Source of the DNA: Bin18 sp965242795
GTDB lineage: Bacteria; Desulfobacterota; Binatia; Bin18
NCBI GenBank assembly: GCA_965242795.1
Contig: OZ251505.1
Coordinates: 124,001-188,000 of the forward strand
DNA length: 64,000 nt
Direction: 5' to 3'
Every line of letters begins with the position of its first letter. Positions within the stretch are counted from its first letter, which is position 1. The notes under the pieces were generated by a model. It saw only the letters and a list, made by a program, of their open reading frames with translations, searched no databases and was not told the origin of the DNA. Below, piece by piece: positions 29,279-41,956 of the stretch. The position numbers and the translations under genes were made by a program.

Positions 29279-29754
29279 GATACTTTTGTTGAGTGGGGAA
29301 CGTCTCGCTCGAATGTTCCCTCATCTCAGGTGCACCCCGGACCCTCTCCCCCGGATCAAGTCCGAGGCAAGTTCTAGTCCTCTCCCGGTGGTCCCTGAGT
29401 TTGCCAAAAGACCAGGAGTGGGGTGCGAAGGCCGAGGCGACATCGGGGTTCGTTTCGACAGGCTCAACGAACTTAGGGGTGAGAAGGTGAGGAGAAGATG
29501 GTGTTGTTGTTAATTTCCGTCTCCCTCTGGTCCCTGAGCCTGTCGAAGGGTGTCGAAACAGGGAAAGGAGTATCTCGTCTGTAATTCTCTCTTTTTCACC
29601 TTCCATTTCATATTCGTACGTGCACAGCCTGTCCCGAATAGTCTGCCCGCCACTGACCACTCGCCACTAGTCACTGCCCACTTTCTATGATGTTCTTCAG
29701 CCTCCGAAGCCGGCTCGGCCTTGCGGAACCCGATAACGGACGACAGGAGCACGC
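29279..29754. repeat. gene-free spacer with dispersed repeats
   Basis: No supportable gene. It contains CCCTCTCCCCCGGATCAAGTCCGAGG repeats near 29342, TTTCGACAGGCTCAACGAAC near 29454, CCTGAGCCTGTCGAAGG near 29534, and a family 1-type end GAGTATCTCGTCTGTAATTC near 29567. CCACTGACCACTCGCC-type direct repeats lie near 29652. The ATG at 29755 follows a GGAGCACGC sequence. Confidence 0.5.
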
Positions 29755-30906
29755 ATGGACTTTGCACTCAGCGAAGAGCAGGAGTGCTTTCGCGCCGAGG
29801 TCAGAGAATTTCTGTCCGGCGAGGTGCCGGACGCGGACCGGGTCGAGGACGGCTGGATCAGCGGCTATTCGCGCGCGTTTTCGCGCAAGCTCGGGGCGCA
29901 GGGCTGGATCGGCCTGACATGGCCCAAACGGTACGGCGGGCAGGAGAAGTCGTATCTCGACCGGCTGATTCTGACCGAAGAACTGCTGCGGGCGGGCGCG
30001 CCGGTTGCCGCGCATTGGCTGGGCGACCGGCAGGTGGGGCCGGCGCTGCTGGCCTACGGCAGCGAGGAACAGCGCCGGGAGATTCTGCCCCGCGTCTGCC
30101 GCGGGGAAGTCGTGTTCTGTCTGGGCATGAGCGAGCCCGGCTCCGGGTCGGATCTGGCGTCGCTCAGCACGCGCGCCGTGGAAACGGGCGACCACTATAC
30201 GCTCACCGGCCAGAAAATCTGGACGAGCTTCGCGCACGTCGCGGATTACGCCTATCTCGTGGCGCGGACCGACCCGGATGCGCCCAAACACAAGGGCATC
30301 AGCGAGTTCCTGGTCGATATGGCGACGCCGGGGGTGGAGGTGCGCCCGCTGATCGACGCCACGGGCGAGCACCACTTCAACGAGGTGTTCTTCGACAACG
30401 TGGAGGTGCCCAAGCACCGCCTGATCGGCGAAAAGAACCGCGGCTGGTATCAGATCGCGTCCCAACTCGACTACGAGCGCAGCGGCATCGAACGGCTGCT
30501 GAGCAACTATCCGCTGTTCCGCGACGCGGTCCGCTTCGCCAAGGAGAACGGACTGACCGCGGACCCGCGCATCCGCGATACGCTGGCGCAGTTGCACGTC
30601 GACCTGGAGGTGGGCCGCGGCATGATCTACAAGGTCGCCTGGCTGCTCACGCAGAAGACCGTGCCCAACTACGAGGCGGCCCTGGCGAAGTGCTTCTGTA
30701 CCGAGGTGGAACAGCGTATCGCCACCGCGGTCAGCGAATTGCTGGGCGACTATGCGGTGCTGCTGCCCGACTCGCCGCACGCCAAGCTGGCCGGGCGGGC
30801 GGCGCGCGAATATCTGTACGCGCCGGCGTACACCATTCAGGGCGGCACGAGTAACATCCTGCGCAACATCATCGCCATGCGCGGCCTGGGTCTGCCGCAC
30901 GGCTGA
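29755..30906 (+). CDS. acyl-CoA dehydrogenase family protein
   Basis: 383 residues with the three-domain ACAD fold. CLGMSEPGSGSDLASLSTRAV at about 121-141 is the substrate/FAD signature, and IQGGTSNILRNIIAMRGLGLP near the C-terminus is the second signature. It oxidises an acyl-CoA to the enoyl-CoA with FAD; the chain specificity is unknown. The gene starts a three-gene plus-strand set with an SDR and an LLM oxidoreductase (gaps of 22 and 34 bases), suggesting a catabolic operon for an acyl or cyclic substrate. Confidence 0.9.
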   Translation: MDFALSEEQECFRAEVREFLSGEVPDADRVEDGWISGYSRAFSRKLGAQGWIGLTWPKRYGGQEKSYLDRLILTEELLRAGAPVAAHWLGDRQVGPALLAYGSEEQRREILPRVCRGEVVFCLGMSEPGSGSDLASLSTRAVETGDHYTLTGQKIWTSFAHVADYAYLVARTDPDAPKHKGISEFLVDMATPGVEVRPLIDATGEHHFNEVFFDNVEVPKHRLIGEKNRGWYQIASQLDYERSGIERLLSNYPLFRDAVRFAKENGLTADPRIRDTLAQLHVDLEVGRGMIYKVAWLLTQKTVPNYEAALAKCFCTEVEQRIATAVSELLGDYAVLLPDSPHAKLAGRAAREYLYAPAYTIQGGTSNILRNIIAMRGLGLPHG

Positions 30907-30928
30907 ACGTCCGGGAAAGCGTCGGACA

Positions 30929-31681
30929 ATGCTGCTCTCGGAAAAGGTCGCGTTGATTACCGGCTCGGCGCGGGGGACGGGCGCGGGAATCGCCCGGGTG
31001 CTGGCCGCGCAGGGCGCCAAGGTCGTCGTCAACCAGGTCGAGGACGAGGGCGACCCGCGGGCCGTGGTGTCGCAGATCGAGTCCGCGGGCGGGGATGCGT
31101 TATTCCTCGCGGCGGACGTGACGGATGCCGCGCAAGTCCGCGACCTGGTCACACGCGCCGAAGACCGGTTCGGGCCGGTCGATATCTTGGTCAGCAACTA
31201 TGCCGGCAGCATTCCGCACAAGGCGTTCCAGGACACGACGTGGGACGACTGGCAGTATCAGATCGATACCACGCTCAAGGCGGCGTTCCTGTGCTGCCAG
31301 GCGGTGCTGCCTGGTATGCGCGCCCGCGGCTGGGGCCGCATCGTCAGCATCAACACGATCGGCATTCATCGGCCGGCGCCGAGCTACCACGCATATACCG
31401 CGGCCAAGACCGCCATGTTGGGATTCACCCGGAATCTCGCGGTCGAGGTCGGCGCGGACAACGTCACCGTCAACGTCGTGTCCCCGGGCCTGACCCTGAC
31501 CGAGGAAGTGCGTGCCGCGTTGACGCCCGAACAGCAGGAAAAACACGAGCGCAGCGTCCCGCTCCGCCGGACCGGAACGGTCGAAGACACGGCCAACGGC
31601 GTGCTCTTCTTCGCGTCGGAACTCGGCAGCTTCGTGACCGGCCATTATTTGCCGGTGTGCGGCGGCCAAGTCCTGGAATAG
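30929..31681 (+). CDS. SDR-family NAD(P)-dependent oxidoreductase
   Basis: 250 residues from the ATG at 30929. The N-terminal cofactor motif is ITGSARGTGAGIA, the NAG-equivalent is ILVSNYAGS, and the catalytic pair is in SYHAYTAAKTAML with the serine in SINTIG. The C-terminus GSFVTGHYLPVCGGQVLE is typical. It probably reduces or oxidises a ketone or alcohol intermediate in the same pathway as the flanking acyl-CoA dehydrogenase and LLM genes. In-frame sequence upstream of the chosen ATG overlaps the previous gene and lacks motifs. Confidence 0.88.
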   Translation: MLLSEKVALITGSARGTGAGIARVLAAQGAKVVVNQVEDEGDPRAVVSQIESAGGDALFLAADVTDAAQVRDLVTRAEDRFGPVDILVSNYAGSIPHKAFQDTTWDDWQYQIDTTLKAAFLCCQAVLPGMRARGWGRIVSINTIGIHRPAPSYHAYTAAKTAMLGFTRNLAVEVGADNVTVNVVSPGLTLTEEVRAALTPEQQEKHERSVPLRRTGTVEDTANGVLFFASELGSFVTGHYLPVCGGQVLE

Positions 31682-31715
31682 ACCGCACCGGACGTTCGAG
31701 AACGGAGGAGTCGGA

Positions 31716-32729
31716 ATGCAGCGGCTCGGCATCGCCCTCTTCACGCCGACGATTCGCGACATGCAGGACGTGGCGCGGCGTGCGGACGCCGCGGGGTTCG
31801 ACTCGGTGTGGAACGGCGAGTTCTTCAACCGCAACGGGCTCGTCACCCTGGCCGCGGTCGCCCCGTGCACGCAGCGCGTGAAGATCGCGACCGGTATCGC
31901 GTACGCCTACCTGCGTAACCCGGTGCTGAATGCTACGGGCGCCATGGACCTGGACGAACTGTCCGGCGGGCGGCTCATCCTGGGCTTAGGCAGCGGCACG
32001 CGGTCCATGAACGAAGGCTGGTACGGCCAGCCGTTCGAGCCGCGCTCGGCCCGCAAGATGAAGGAATACGTCGCGCTGCTGCGCGCGCTGTGGGCGGCGC
32101 ATTCCGGCGGCGGGGTGCAATTCGAGGGAGAATACTACCGGATCGACATCCCGGCCTATGCCCGGCCGTTCATCGTGCGCGAACGCATTCCGGTGTATCT
32201 CGCCGCGGTCCAGAAGGGCATGTTGCGGACGGCCGGCGAAGTCGCGGATGGGCTGGTGGGGCATCCGCTGTACAGCCGCGAGTTCATCGCGCGGGTCATT
32301 CGGCCGAATCTGGAGGTCGGGGCCGAACGCGCGGGCCGCGCCCCGGATCGGATCGACCTGACGACACTGCTGATCACCGCGGTCAGCCACGACCGGGAGC
32401 AGGCCATCCGCGAAGCGAAGAACCAGATCGCCTTCTACGCGTCGGTCAAATCCTACGAGGGCATTCTGGACCTGCACGGCTGGGAACGGCAGAAACGCGC
32501 CATTTGGGAGCACTTCCGCACCTTCGACCTGCCGAAGATGTCGGCCGCGGTGACCGACGATATGGTCAAGCAGATCGCGATTGCCGGCACGCCCGACGAG
32601 TGCCGCGCCCAGCTCGATAAATGGCGGGGTTTGGTCGATCTGCCGATCCTCTACACCCCGACCGCGGGGGTCAAACCGGATCGTGTGCGCGAGAATCATC
32701 GGCTGATCGTCGAGACGTTCGGTAATTGA
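31716..32729 (+). CDS. LLM-class flavin-dependent oxidoreductase
   Basis: 337 residues in the bacterial luciferase-like TIM-barrel family: GFDSVWNGEFFNRNG, then RVKIATGIAYAYLRNPVLNATGAMDLDELSGGRLILGLGSGT, the flavin-site blocks of this class. Members use FMN or F420 for oxygenation or hydride transfer; the cofactor and substrate cannot be told. ACGGAGGAGTCGGA precedes the ATG, a good ribosome-binding site. It is the third gene of the acyl-CoA dehydrogenase set. Confidence 0.88.
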   Translation: MQRLGIALFTPTIRDMQDVARRADAAGFDSVWNGEFFNRNGLVTLAAVAPCTQRVKIATGIAYAYLRNPVLNATGAMDLDELSGGRLILGLGSGTRSMNEGWYGQPFEPRSARKMKEYVALLRALWAAHSGGGVQFEGEYYRIDIPAYARPFIVRERIPVYLAAVQKGMLRTAGEVADGLVGHPLYSREFIARVIRPNLEVGAERAGRAPDRIDLTTLLITAVSHDREQAIREAKNQIAFYASVKSYEGILDLHGWERQKRAIWEHFRTFDLPKMSAAVTDDMVKQIAIAGTPDECRAQLDKWRGLVDLPILYTPTAGVKPDRVRENHRLIVETFGN

Positions 32730-33174
32730 TGGCTCCTGGATGTCGTCGTATTCCCCTGATCCTTCTCCGCGCTCGGAAAGTAAAGGGGAGTGCATCCGGT
32801 TACAATCGCCTCCGGGGGGTTCCTATCCTCTCTCCCCTAGTGGGAGAGGGTTAGGGAGAGGGGGAGGGGTGAGTGCCTCGCCTTGGGCTGACATTTTGCT
32901 GTGAGGAGGAGGAGGGTTTCCCCTGGATTCCCGCTTTCGCGGGAATGACGATGGGGGACGCGGGGATGACGATGGAGAGCGAGGGGATGACGACGAAGGG
33001 GGATCTTAATAACGGCGGGATGGGGTCTTGATGTCAGCGGGGTGGGATCTTGAGATGGCGGGATGGGATCTTGATGACGGCGGGATGGGATATTCAAGTA
33101 TGTCATTCGCTACGCAAGCCGAGGCACGTCCGAAGATCGTCTTGTATGGCACCCCCTGAAAGAAGGAACGGTTC
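32730..33174. repeat. repeat-rich spacer
   Basis: No supportable gene. It contains GTGCATCCGGTT (family 2 end-like) near 32790, a CCCTCTCCC...GGGAGAGGG hairpin at about 32838-32862, TTCCCGCTTTCGCGGGAA at about 32926, tandem GGGATCTTGA-TGACGGCGGGATGG units at about 33001-33090, and family 1 end-like strings GATATTCAAGTATGTCATTC near 33088 and GATCGTCTTGTATGG near 33135. Confidence 0.55.
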
Positions 33175-33972
33175 GTGAATCCGGACGCCGCGATCGGGAT
33201 TTTCGATTCGGGCATCGGCGGCCTGACCGTGTATCAGCAGATTGCGGCCCTGCTCCCCGCGGAAAACCTGATCTACCTGGGCGATACGGCGCGCTGCCCG
33301 TACGGCACGAAGTCGCACGACGTCGTGACGCGCTATGCGTGCGAAAACAGCGATTTCCTGGTCGAGCGGGGCATCAAATTGTTGGTGGTGGCCTGCAATA
33401 CCGCGTCCGCGGTCGCGCTCACGACGTTGCAACGCCGCTACGCCATCCCGGTCGTCGGCGTGATCGTGCCCGGAGCCGCGGCCGCGGCGCACGTCAGCCA
33501 GAACCGCAAGATCGGCGTCATCGGCACCGAGGCGACCATTGCCAGCGGCGCGTACACCGAGGCGCTGCGCGCCATTGACCCCGCGGTCGAGATTTATACG
33601 CGGGCGTGTCCGTTGTTCGTGCCGTTGGTGGAGGAAGGCTGGCTGGACAACCCGGTCGCGCGCGCGACCGCGGACCTGTATCTCCGCAGCCTGACCCACA
33701 GCGGCATCGACACGTTGATTCTCGGCTGCACGCACTACCCACTGCTGAAGGACACCATCGCGGCGTGTTGCGGGGCGGGGGTTCGGCTCGTCGATTCCGC
33801 GCAAGAGACCGCCAAGACCGTGGCCGCCACGTTGGCCGACGCCGGCCGCCCGGCTTCGGCCGGCCCGGGTCGCGGAAGCTTTTTCGTGACGGACGTTCCC
33901 GACCAGTTCGTCAAGGTCGGCGCCCGCTTTCTGGGCGACGCGGTCGCGTCCGCGGTCCGCGTCGAGCGCTAG
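33175..33972 (+). CDS. murI: glutamate racemase
   Basis: 265 residues starting at a GTG preceded by AAGAAGGAAC. IGIFDSGIGGLTV at the N-terminus, VVACNTASA around residue 76 (first catalytic cysteine) and ILGCTHYPLL around residue 185 (second catalytic cysteine) are the complete MurI signature. The enzyme makes D-glutamate for peptidoglycan in the cytoplasm. Length and motifs are normal. A TATACT box occurs 20 bases after its stop, possibly the -10 of the secA promoter. Confidence 0.95.
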   Translation: MNPDAAIGIFDSGIGGLTVYQQIAALLPAENLIYLGDTARCPYGTKSHDVVTRYACENSDFLVERGIKLLVVACNTASAVALTTLQRRYAIPVVGVIVPGAAAAAHVSQNRKIGVIGTEATIASGAYTEALRAIDPAVEIYTRACPLFVPLVEEGWLDNPVARATADLYLRSLTHSGIDTLILGCTHYPLLKDTIAACCGAGVRLVDSAQETAKTVAATLADAGRPASAGPGRGSFFVTDVPDQFVKVGARFLGDAVASAVRVER

Positions 33973-34086
33973 GACGCTGCCGTCAGGCTGGCTATACTAT
34001 GCGCCGCATACCGAACCTTCTGTCCGCTCCCGGCAGGACGTTCCGTTTCATGCCGGGCACGACGCCATCCCCATCGAGTAACGACC

Positions 34087-37887
<3,801 letters not shown>

Positions 37888-37995
37888 GAGTGCGTCGCCA
37901 CTGCGTGATTGCCGAATGCGTCACCGGACCTTACAATGCCGCCCAAAGTCATACGGTTATTGAAGACGAACCATACGCCTGAACAGGAGAGAGAC

Positions 37996-38541
37996 ATGAG
38001 TTCCATCAGCGAAGCCCACATTCGGCAGGCGTGGCTAGGCTTGTTGGATTCCGAACGGCTGACCCGGTACTACAGCTATCTGGCCGCCCGTTTTCAACAA
38101 AGACACCGGTGGATTACCCTAGGTGTTACGGCTGGATCAGTCGCGACCGCTATCTTATCCTGGGCACCGAGTAATGTTGCGAGCACTATCTTCGATTCGA
38201 AATCTGTTTCGGTCTCGGACGCCGGGCTGGTCAGCATCGCTGTCGCCGGTGCCGCAATCTGGTTGTTGCTGGCTGACTATTCGCGCAGATCTCTCCACGC
38301 CTCGACCTTGGAATCTGATTGCAACGAAATCGTGTTGCAATGGAAGATGTTATGGTCCGAGATGGCCAACCTTGATGACCAGCTTGCGGCGAAACGCATT
38401 CGCGATCTGGAACTCAGCGGATCCAGAGTCACTAAACACGTTTCTTCTCGACTCCCTTTACTGTCAAGGTTGAACAAAAGGTGTGCTCACGAAGTCTATA
38501 AGGAGATACAGAATGAGCAGCGGCAACAAAGTCGTCCATGA
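37996..38541 (+). CDS. SLATT-like two-helix membrane protein
   Basis: 181 residues from an ATG preceded by CAGGAGAGAGAC. Residues 10-40 are polar and charged (RQAWLGLLDSERLTRYYSYL), followed by two membrane helices (about 42-65 and 80-103), a positive patch YSRRSLHAS and a long helical cytoplasmic tail. This layout matches SLATT-type proteins, which are often linked to nucleotide-signalling conflict systems, but the family call is tentative. The base composition looks less GC-rich than the flanking secA and argJ, suggesting insertion. Its 3' end overlaps the next micro-ORF. Confidence 0.5.
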   Translation: MSSISEAHIRQAWLGLLDSERLTRYYSYLAARFQQRHRWITLGVTAGSVATAILSWAPSNVASTIFDSKSVSVSDAGLVSIAVAGAAIWLLLADYSRRSLHASTLESDCNEIVLQWKMLWSEMANLDDQLAAKRIRDLELSGSRVTKHVSSRLPLLSRLNKRCAHEVYKEIQNEQRQQSRP

Positions 38542-38635
38542 CGCCCCCTTTCCGCCGCGGCCGCCAAGACCGGTTCCGCCGCCTCCACCCCCGCCACCCT
38601 CCCCGTCAAGGGGCCTGCCCAAAACCGATCCATGA
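38513..38635 (+). CDS. proline-rich 40-residue micro-ORF
   Basis: The ATG at 38513 follows AAGGAGATACAGA, an excellent ribosome-binding site inside the SLATT-like gene. The peptide is MSSGNKVVHDAPFPPRP, a run of eight prolines, and the tail SPSRGLPKTDP; over 40 percent of its residues are proline. Its TGA overlaps the ATG of argJ (ATGA), so it is coupled to both neighbours. It is out of frame with the SLATT-like gene. No family was recognised. It might be expressed only as a coupling leader for argJ. Confidence 0.55.
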   Translation: MSSGNKVVHDAPFPPRPPRPVPPPPPPPPSPSRGLPKTDP

Positions 38636-39840
38636 AAATCAAAGTGACGAAGTCGTCGGTCGTCGTGCCAGGATTCCGCTTTGCCGGGGTGGCCTGCGGC
38701 CTCAAGCCGAGCGGCAAGAAAGACCTGTCGTTGCTGGTCTCCGACGTTCCGGCGACCGCGGTTGCCGCGTTCACGACTAATCAGGTCACGGCGGCCCCGG
38801 TTATCATCGGTCAAGAGCACATCCGCGGCGGTCGCCTGCAAGCCGTTGTAGTGAACAGCGGCAACGCGAACGCTTCTACCGCCAGACCTGGCCTTACGCT
38901 CGCGCGCGATACGTGCAAAGCGGCCGGGTCCGAACTCGGCATCCACCCGCGGCTCGTGCTGCCGTCCTCGACCGGGGTCATCGGCGTGCTGCCTGACTGG
39001 AAGAAAATGCAGACGGGCATTCGCCACGCTGCGGGGGCACTCTCGCCGCGCGGCTTCTGGAACGCGGTCGCGGGCATCATGACGACCGACGCCTTTCCCA
39101 AGGCTGCGGTTCGGCAACTGCGCCTCAGCGGGAAAGCGGTGACCGTCGCCGGCATGGCCAAGGGCGCGGGCATGATAAATCCCAACATGGCGACCATGCT
39201 GTGTTACGTCTGCACCGACGCGGCCGTGGAACGCGCGGCACTCCAACGGACACTCGACGACACGTTGCGCGACTCGTTCAACGCGATTTCCGTGGACGGC
39301 GACACCAGCACGAACGACACACTGGTGCTGCTTGCCAACGGACAGGCGGGCAACCGCCCGCTGACCGCCCGCAGCCGCGGCTATGCCGCCTTCCGCACCG
39401 CGGTCGGCGACATCCTCCGTGCCTTGGCGCGTCAGTGCGTCAAGGACGGGGAGGGCGCTACCAAGGTCGTCGATGTTTACGTACGCGGGGCGAAGACCGA
39501 TGCGGACGCGGAAAAAGTAGCCCGCGCCGTCGCGTACTCGCCGTTGGTGAAGACGGCGTTCTTCGGCGGCGATCCGAATTGGGGCCGAATCGCGTGCGCG
39601 GTCGGCTACGCCGGTGCCCAACTCGACCAGCACCGTTTGGCGATCAGTGTCGGCGACGTGCAGATCGGCCAGAAAGGGATGAGCACCGGGCCGCAAAACG
39701 AGCGACGTGCGGCGCGCGTCATGCAACAAGACGAGTTCTCCATCGACGTGCATTTACACTTGGGCCGGGGACAAGCGCACGTCGTTACGTCCGACCTGTC
39801 CACCGGCTACGTCCACTTCAATTCGGCCTACACGACATAG
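38632..39840 (+). CDS. argJ: bifunctional glutamate N-acetyltransferase/amino-acid acetyltransferase
   Basis: 402 residues. KGAGMINPNMATMLCYVCTDA near residue 183-202 is the self-cleavage region; cleavage before the threonine gives alpha and beta chains and exposes the nucleophile. FGGDPNWGRIACAVGYAG is another family hallmark. It recycles acetyl groups between N-acetylornithine and glutamate in arginine synthesis, and can also acetylate glutamate from acetyl-CoA if bifunctional. secA and argJ are neighbours in many bacteria; here two small genes lie between them. Confidence 0.95.
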   Translation: MKIKVTKSSVVVPGFRFAGVACGLKPSGKKDLSLLVSDVPATAVAAFTTNQVTAAPVIIGQEHIRGGRLQAVVVNSGNANASTARPGLTLARDTCKAAGSELGIHPRLVLPSSTGVIGVLPDWKKMQTGIRHAAGALSPRGFWNAVAGIMTTDAFPKAAVRQLRLSGKAVTVAGMAKGAGMINPNMATMLCYVCTDAAVERAALQRTLDDTLRDSFNAISVDGDTSTNDTLVLLANGQAGNRPLTARSRGYAAFRTAVGDILRALARQCVKDGEGATKVVDVYVRGAKTDADAEKVARAVAYSPLVKTAFFGGDPNWGRIACAVGYAGAQLDQHRLAISVGDVQIGQKGMSTGPQNERRAARVMQQDEFSIDVHLHLGRGQAHVVTSDLSTGYVHFNSAYTT

Positions 39841-39891
39841 GTGAGTCCCAATACATGCTGCACTGCGCGCTGCAACCCCCGGGAACACGGG

Positions 39892-40097
39892 GTAGTGCAT
39901 CAGTTTGAACTCGTCTCCACGTGGAGTTCCGATTCCCTCTCCCTTGGAGGGAGAAGGCTGGGGAAAGGGGGAAGGTGAATGTCCTGCCCTGGCTGGTATG
40001 TCGTGGTGAGGAGGAGGGTCTCCGCTGGATTCCTGCTTACGCAGGAATGACGAAGGAAAGACCTTCCGCACAAGGAAATCTCAAGCGGATGCACTAC
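39892..40097. repeat. MITE-like element, family 2 (copy 2)
   Basis: Left end GTAGTGCATCAGTTTGAA and right end CTCAAGCGGATGCACTAC are inverted copies. Inside are a CCCTCTCCC-type hairpin and GGATTCCTGCTTACGCAGGAATGACG. It fills most of the 315-base gap between argJ and the gatB end. Confidence 0.55.
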
Positions 40098-40155
40098 CCG
40101 TCCTTTTCTCGAGGATTTTCCCATAACACTCGGTGATATGGTGGAACTGCGGACT

Positions 40156-41607
40156 TCATGTTGAAGTACGCAGTTTCTCACGCAGCAATTCGTTCACCAG
40201 CTTGGGATTGGCCTTCCCCTCCGTTGCTCGCATGACTTGGCCGACGAAGAAACCGATCAGTTTTTCCTTTCCACCGCGGTAAGCCGCGACTTTCTCCGGG
40301 TTCGCAGTCAACACTTCTTCGATGGCCGTCTCCAAGGTGGCGGTGTCGCTCACTTGGCGAAGACCCTTGGCCTCGACGACCGCGGCCGGGGGCTGACAGG
40401 TGCGGCGCATTTCTTCGTACACGGTCTTGGCAAGAGTCGTGCTGATCGTGCCGTCGTGTATCAGGCCGACCAATTGGCCGAGATGTTCGGGCGGGCAGGG
40501 CCACGTCTCTATTTTCAACACCGCGTCCAGTCCTTCTTCATTGATGAAGCGCAGCACGCCGTCCATGACCCAGTTGCTGATTACTTTGGGATCGGTGGGA
40601 TAGGCTTGCGCCGCGGCCTCGAAATAATCGGCGACGTCTTTGCGCGCGGTCAGGACTTCCGCGTCGTAGGCTGGTAGCCCATACTCCTGCATGAAACGGG
40701 CGCGCCGTTGCGCGGGTAGGACGGGCAATGCCTCCCGCACGTTCCGAATCCACGCCTCGTCCATGACCAGCGGCAGCAGATCCGGGTCCGGGAAATACCG
40801 GTAGTCGTGGGCGAACTCTTTGCTGCGCATGGAGCGCGTGACCTCGCGGTCGGCATCCCACAGGCGCGTTTCCTGCACGACGCGGCCGCCCGACTCGACG
40901 ACTTCGGTCTGGCGCTGGATTTCGTGTTGAATGGCCTTTTCCACGCCGCGGAACGAGTTGAGATTCTTGATCTCCGCGCGGGTGCCGAACTCGGTGCTGC
41001 CGACCGGCCGGATGGACACGTTGGCGTCGCAGCGCAGGCTGCCTTCTTCCATGTTGCCGTCGCAGACTTCGATGTAGCGGAGAATGGCGCGCAGGCTGCG
41101 CAGATAGGCGCCCGCCTCCGTGGCCGAGCGGATGTCGGGTTCGCTCACGATCTCCAACAACGGAACGCCGGTTCGGTTCAGGTCCACCAGACTCGCGCCC
41201 GCCTCGCCCGTATGGATGCTCTTGCCCGCGTCTTCTTCCATGTGAATGCGCGTCAGGCGGACCTGTTTAGCCTGCCCGTCGATCATCACTTCCACGGAGC
41301 CGTGCTCGGCGATGGGCAGTTCGTACATGCTGATCTGATAGCCCTTGGGCAGGTCGGGGTAGAAATAATTCTTGCGCGCCCACCGGCTGGTCGGCGTAAT
41401 CGCGCAGTGCGTGGCGACCGCGGCGCGAAGCGCGAACTCCACGACCTTCCCGTTCAGCACCGGCAGGACGCCGGGCAGACCCAGACACACCGGGCAGGTA
41501 TGCTGGTTGGGGTCGGCGCCGAAGCGCGTCGAACAGCCGCAGAAGATCTTCGACTCGGTCAAAAGCTGCGCATGCACTTCCAGGCCGATAACGGGTTCGT
41601 ACTGCAT
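40156..41607 (-). CDS. gatB: Asp-tRNA(Asn)/Glu-tRNA(Gln) amidotransferase subunit B
   Basis: 483 residues starting MQYEPVIGLEVHAQLLTESKIFCGCSTRFG, the GatB hallmark, with the zinc-type cysteines FCGCS and CPVCLGLPG. The C-terminal GatB/Yqey tail domain (about 330-483) ends near VNELLREKL. GatB activates mischarged Glu-tRNA(Gln) or Asp-tRNA(Asn) with ATP for amidation. The distance from gatA (349 bases) is unusual for this operon and contains a MITE-like copy. Confidence 0.95.
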   Translation of the reverse strand: MQYEPVIGLEVHAQLLTESKIFCGCSTRFGADPNQHTCPVCLGLPGVLPVLNGKVVEFALRAAVATHCAITPTSRWARKNYFYPDLPKGYQISMYELPIAEHGSVEVMIDGQAKQVRLTRIHMEEDAGKSIHTGEAGASLVDLNRTGVPLLEIVSEPDIRSATEAGAYLRSLRAILRYIEVCDGNMEEGSLRCDANVSIRPVGSTEFGTRAEIKNLNSFRGVEKAIQHEIQRQTEVVESGGRVVQETRLWDADREVTRSMRSKEFAHDYRYFPDPDLLPLVMDEAWIRNVREALPVLPAQRRARFMQEYGLPAYDAEVLTARKDVADYFEAAAQAYPTDPKVISNWVMDGVLRFINEEGLDAVLKIETWPCPPEHLGQLVGLIHDGTISTTLAKTVYEEMRRTCQPPAAVVEAKGLRQVSDTATLETAIEEVLTANPEKVAAYRGGKEKLIGFFVGQVMRATEGKANPKLVNELLREKLRTST

Positions 41608-41956
41608 GGTGAGACCTTGGTTGAACTATAGCCGCGAGACCTACGCATCGTTGGGGAGTGTCTCAGTTTGAAGTTGCCAGGCTGATTCGCCGCGGCGGTT
41701 CGAACTCTCTCTCCCGGATCAAGTCCGGGACAAGCTCCGGCCCTCTCCCGGTGGTCCCTGAGCCTGTCGAAGGGGAAAGGAGTTCTGCCTCTTACTTATT
41801 CCTTTTTATAGGAATGACATACTTGAGGATCCCTCCTTGTTTTTTCCCCTTAATGACAATGTGTAGGGGCATGAAATTTTACGTCCTTCCGCCTGACGAA
41901 AGGCAAAAAGGCGTCTCAGGATCGTCAAGTATGTAATCCCCTTCTTAATTACCTTT
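41608..41956. repeat. gatA-gatB spacer with MITE-like copy 6
   Basis: No gene. A family 1 element spans 41811-41941 with ends GGAATGACATACTTGAGGATCC and GGATCGTCAAGTATGTAATCCCC and a decayed central palindrome at 41866-41887. A CCTGAGCCTGTCGAAGG repeat lies near 41757 and CTCCCGGATCAAGTCCGGGA near 41712. Confidence 0.65.

Noticed and set aside
34000..34086. secA promoter with TATACT -10 box near 33992
   Set aside because: No acceptable -35 element at the right distance; kept only as a remark under murI.
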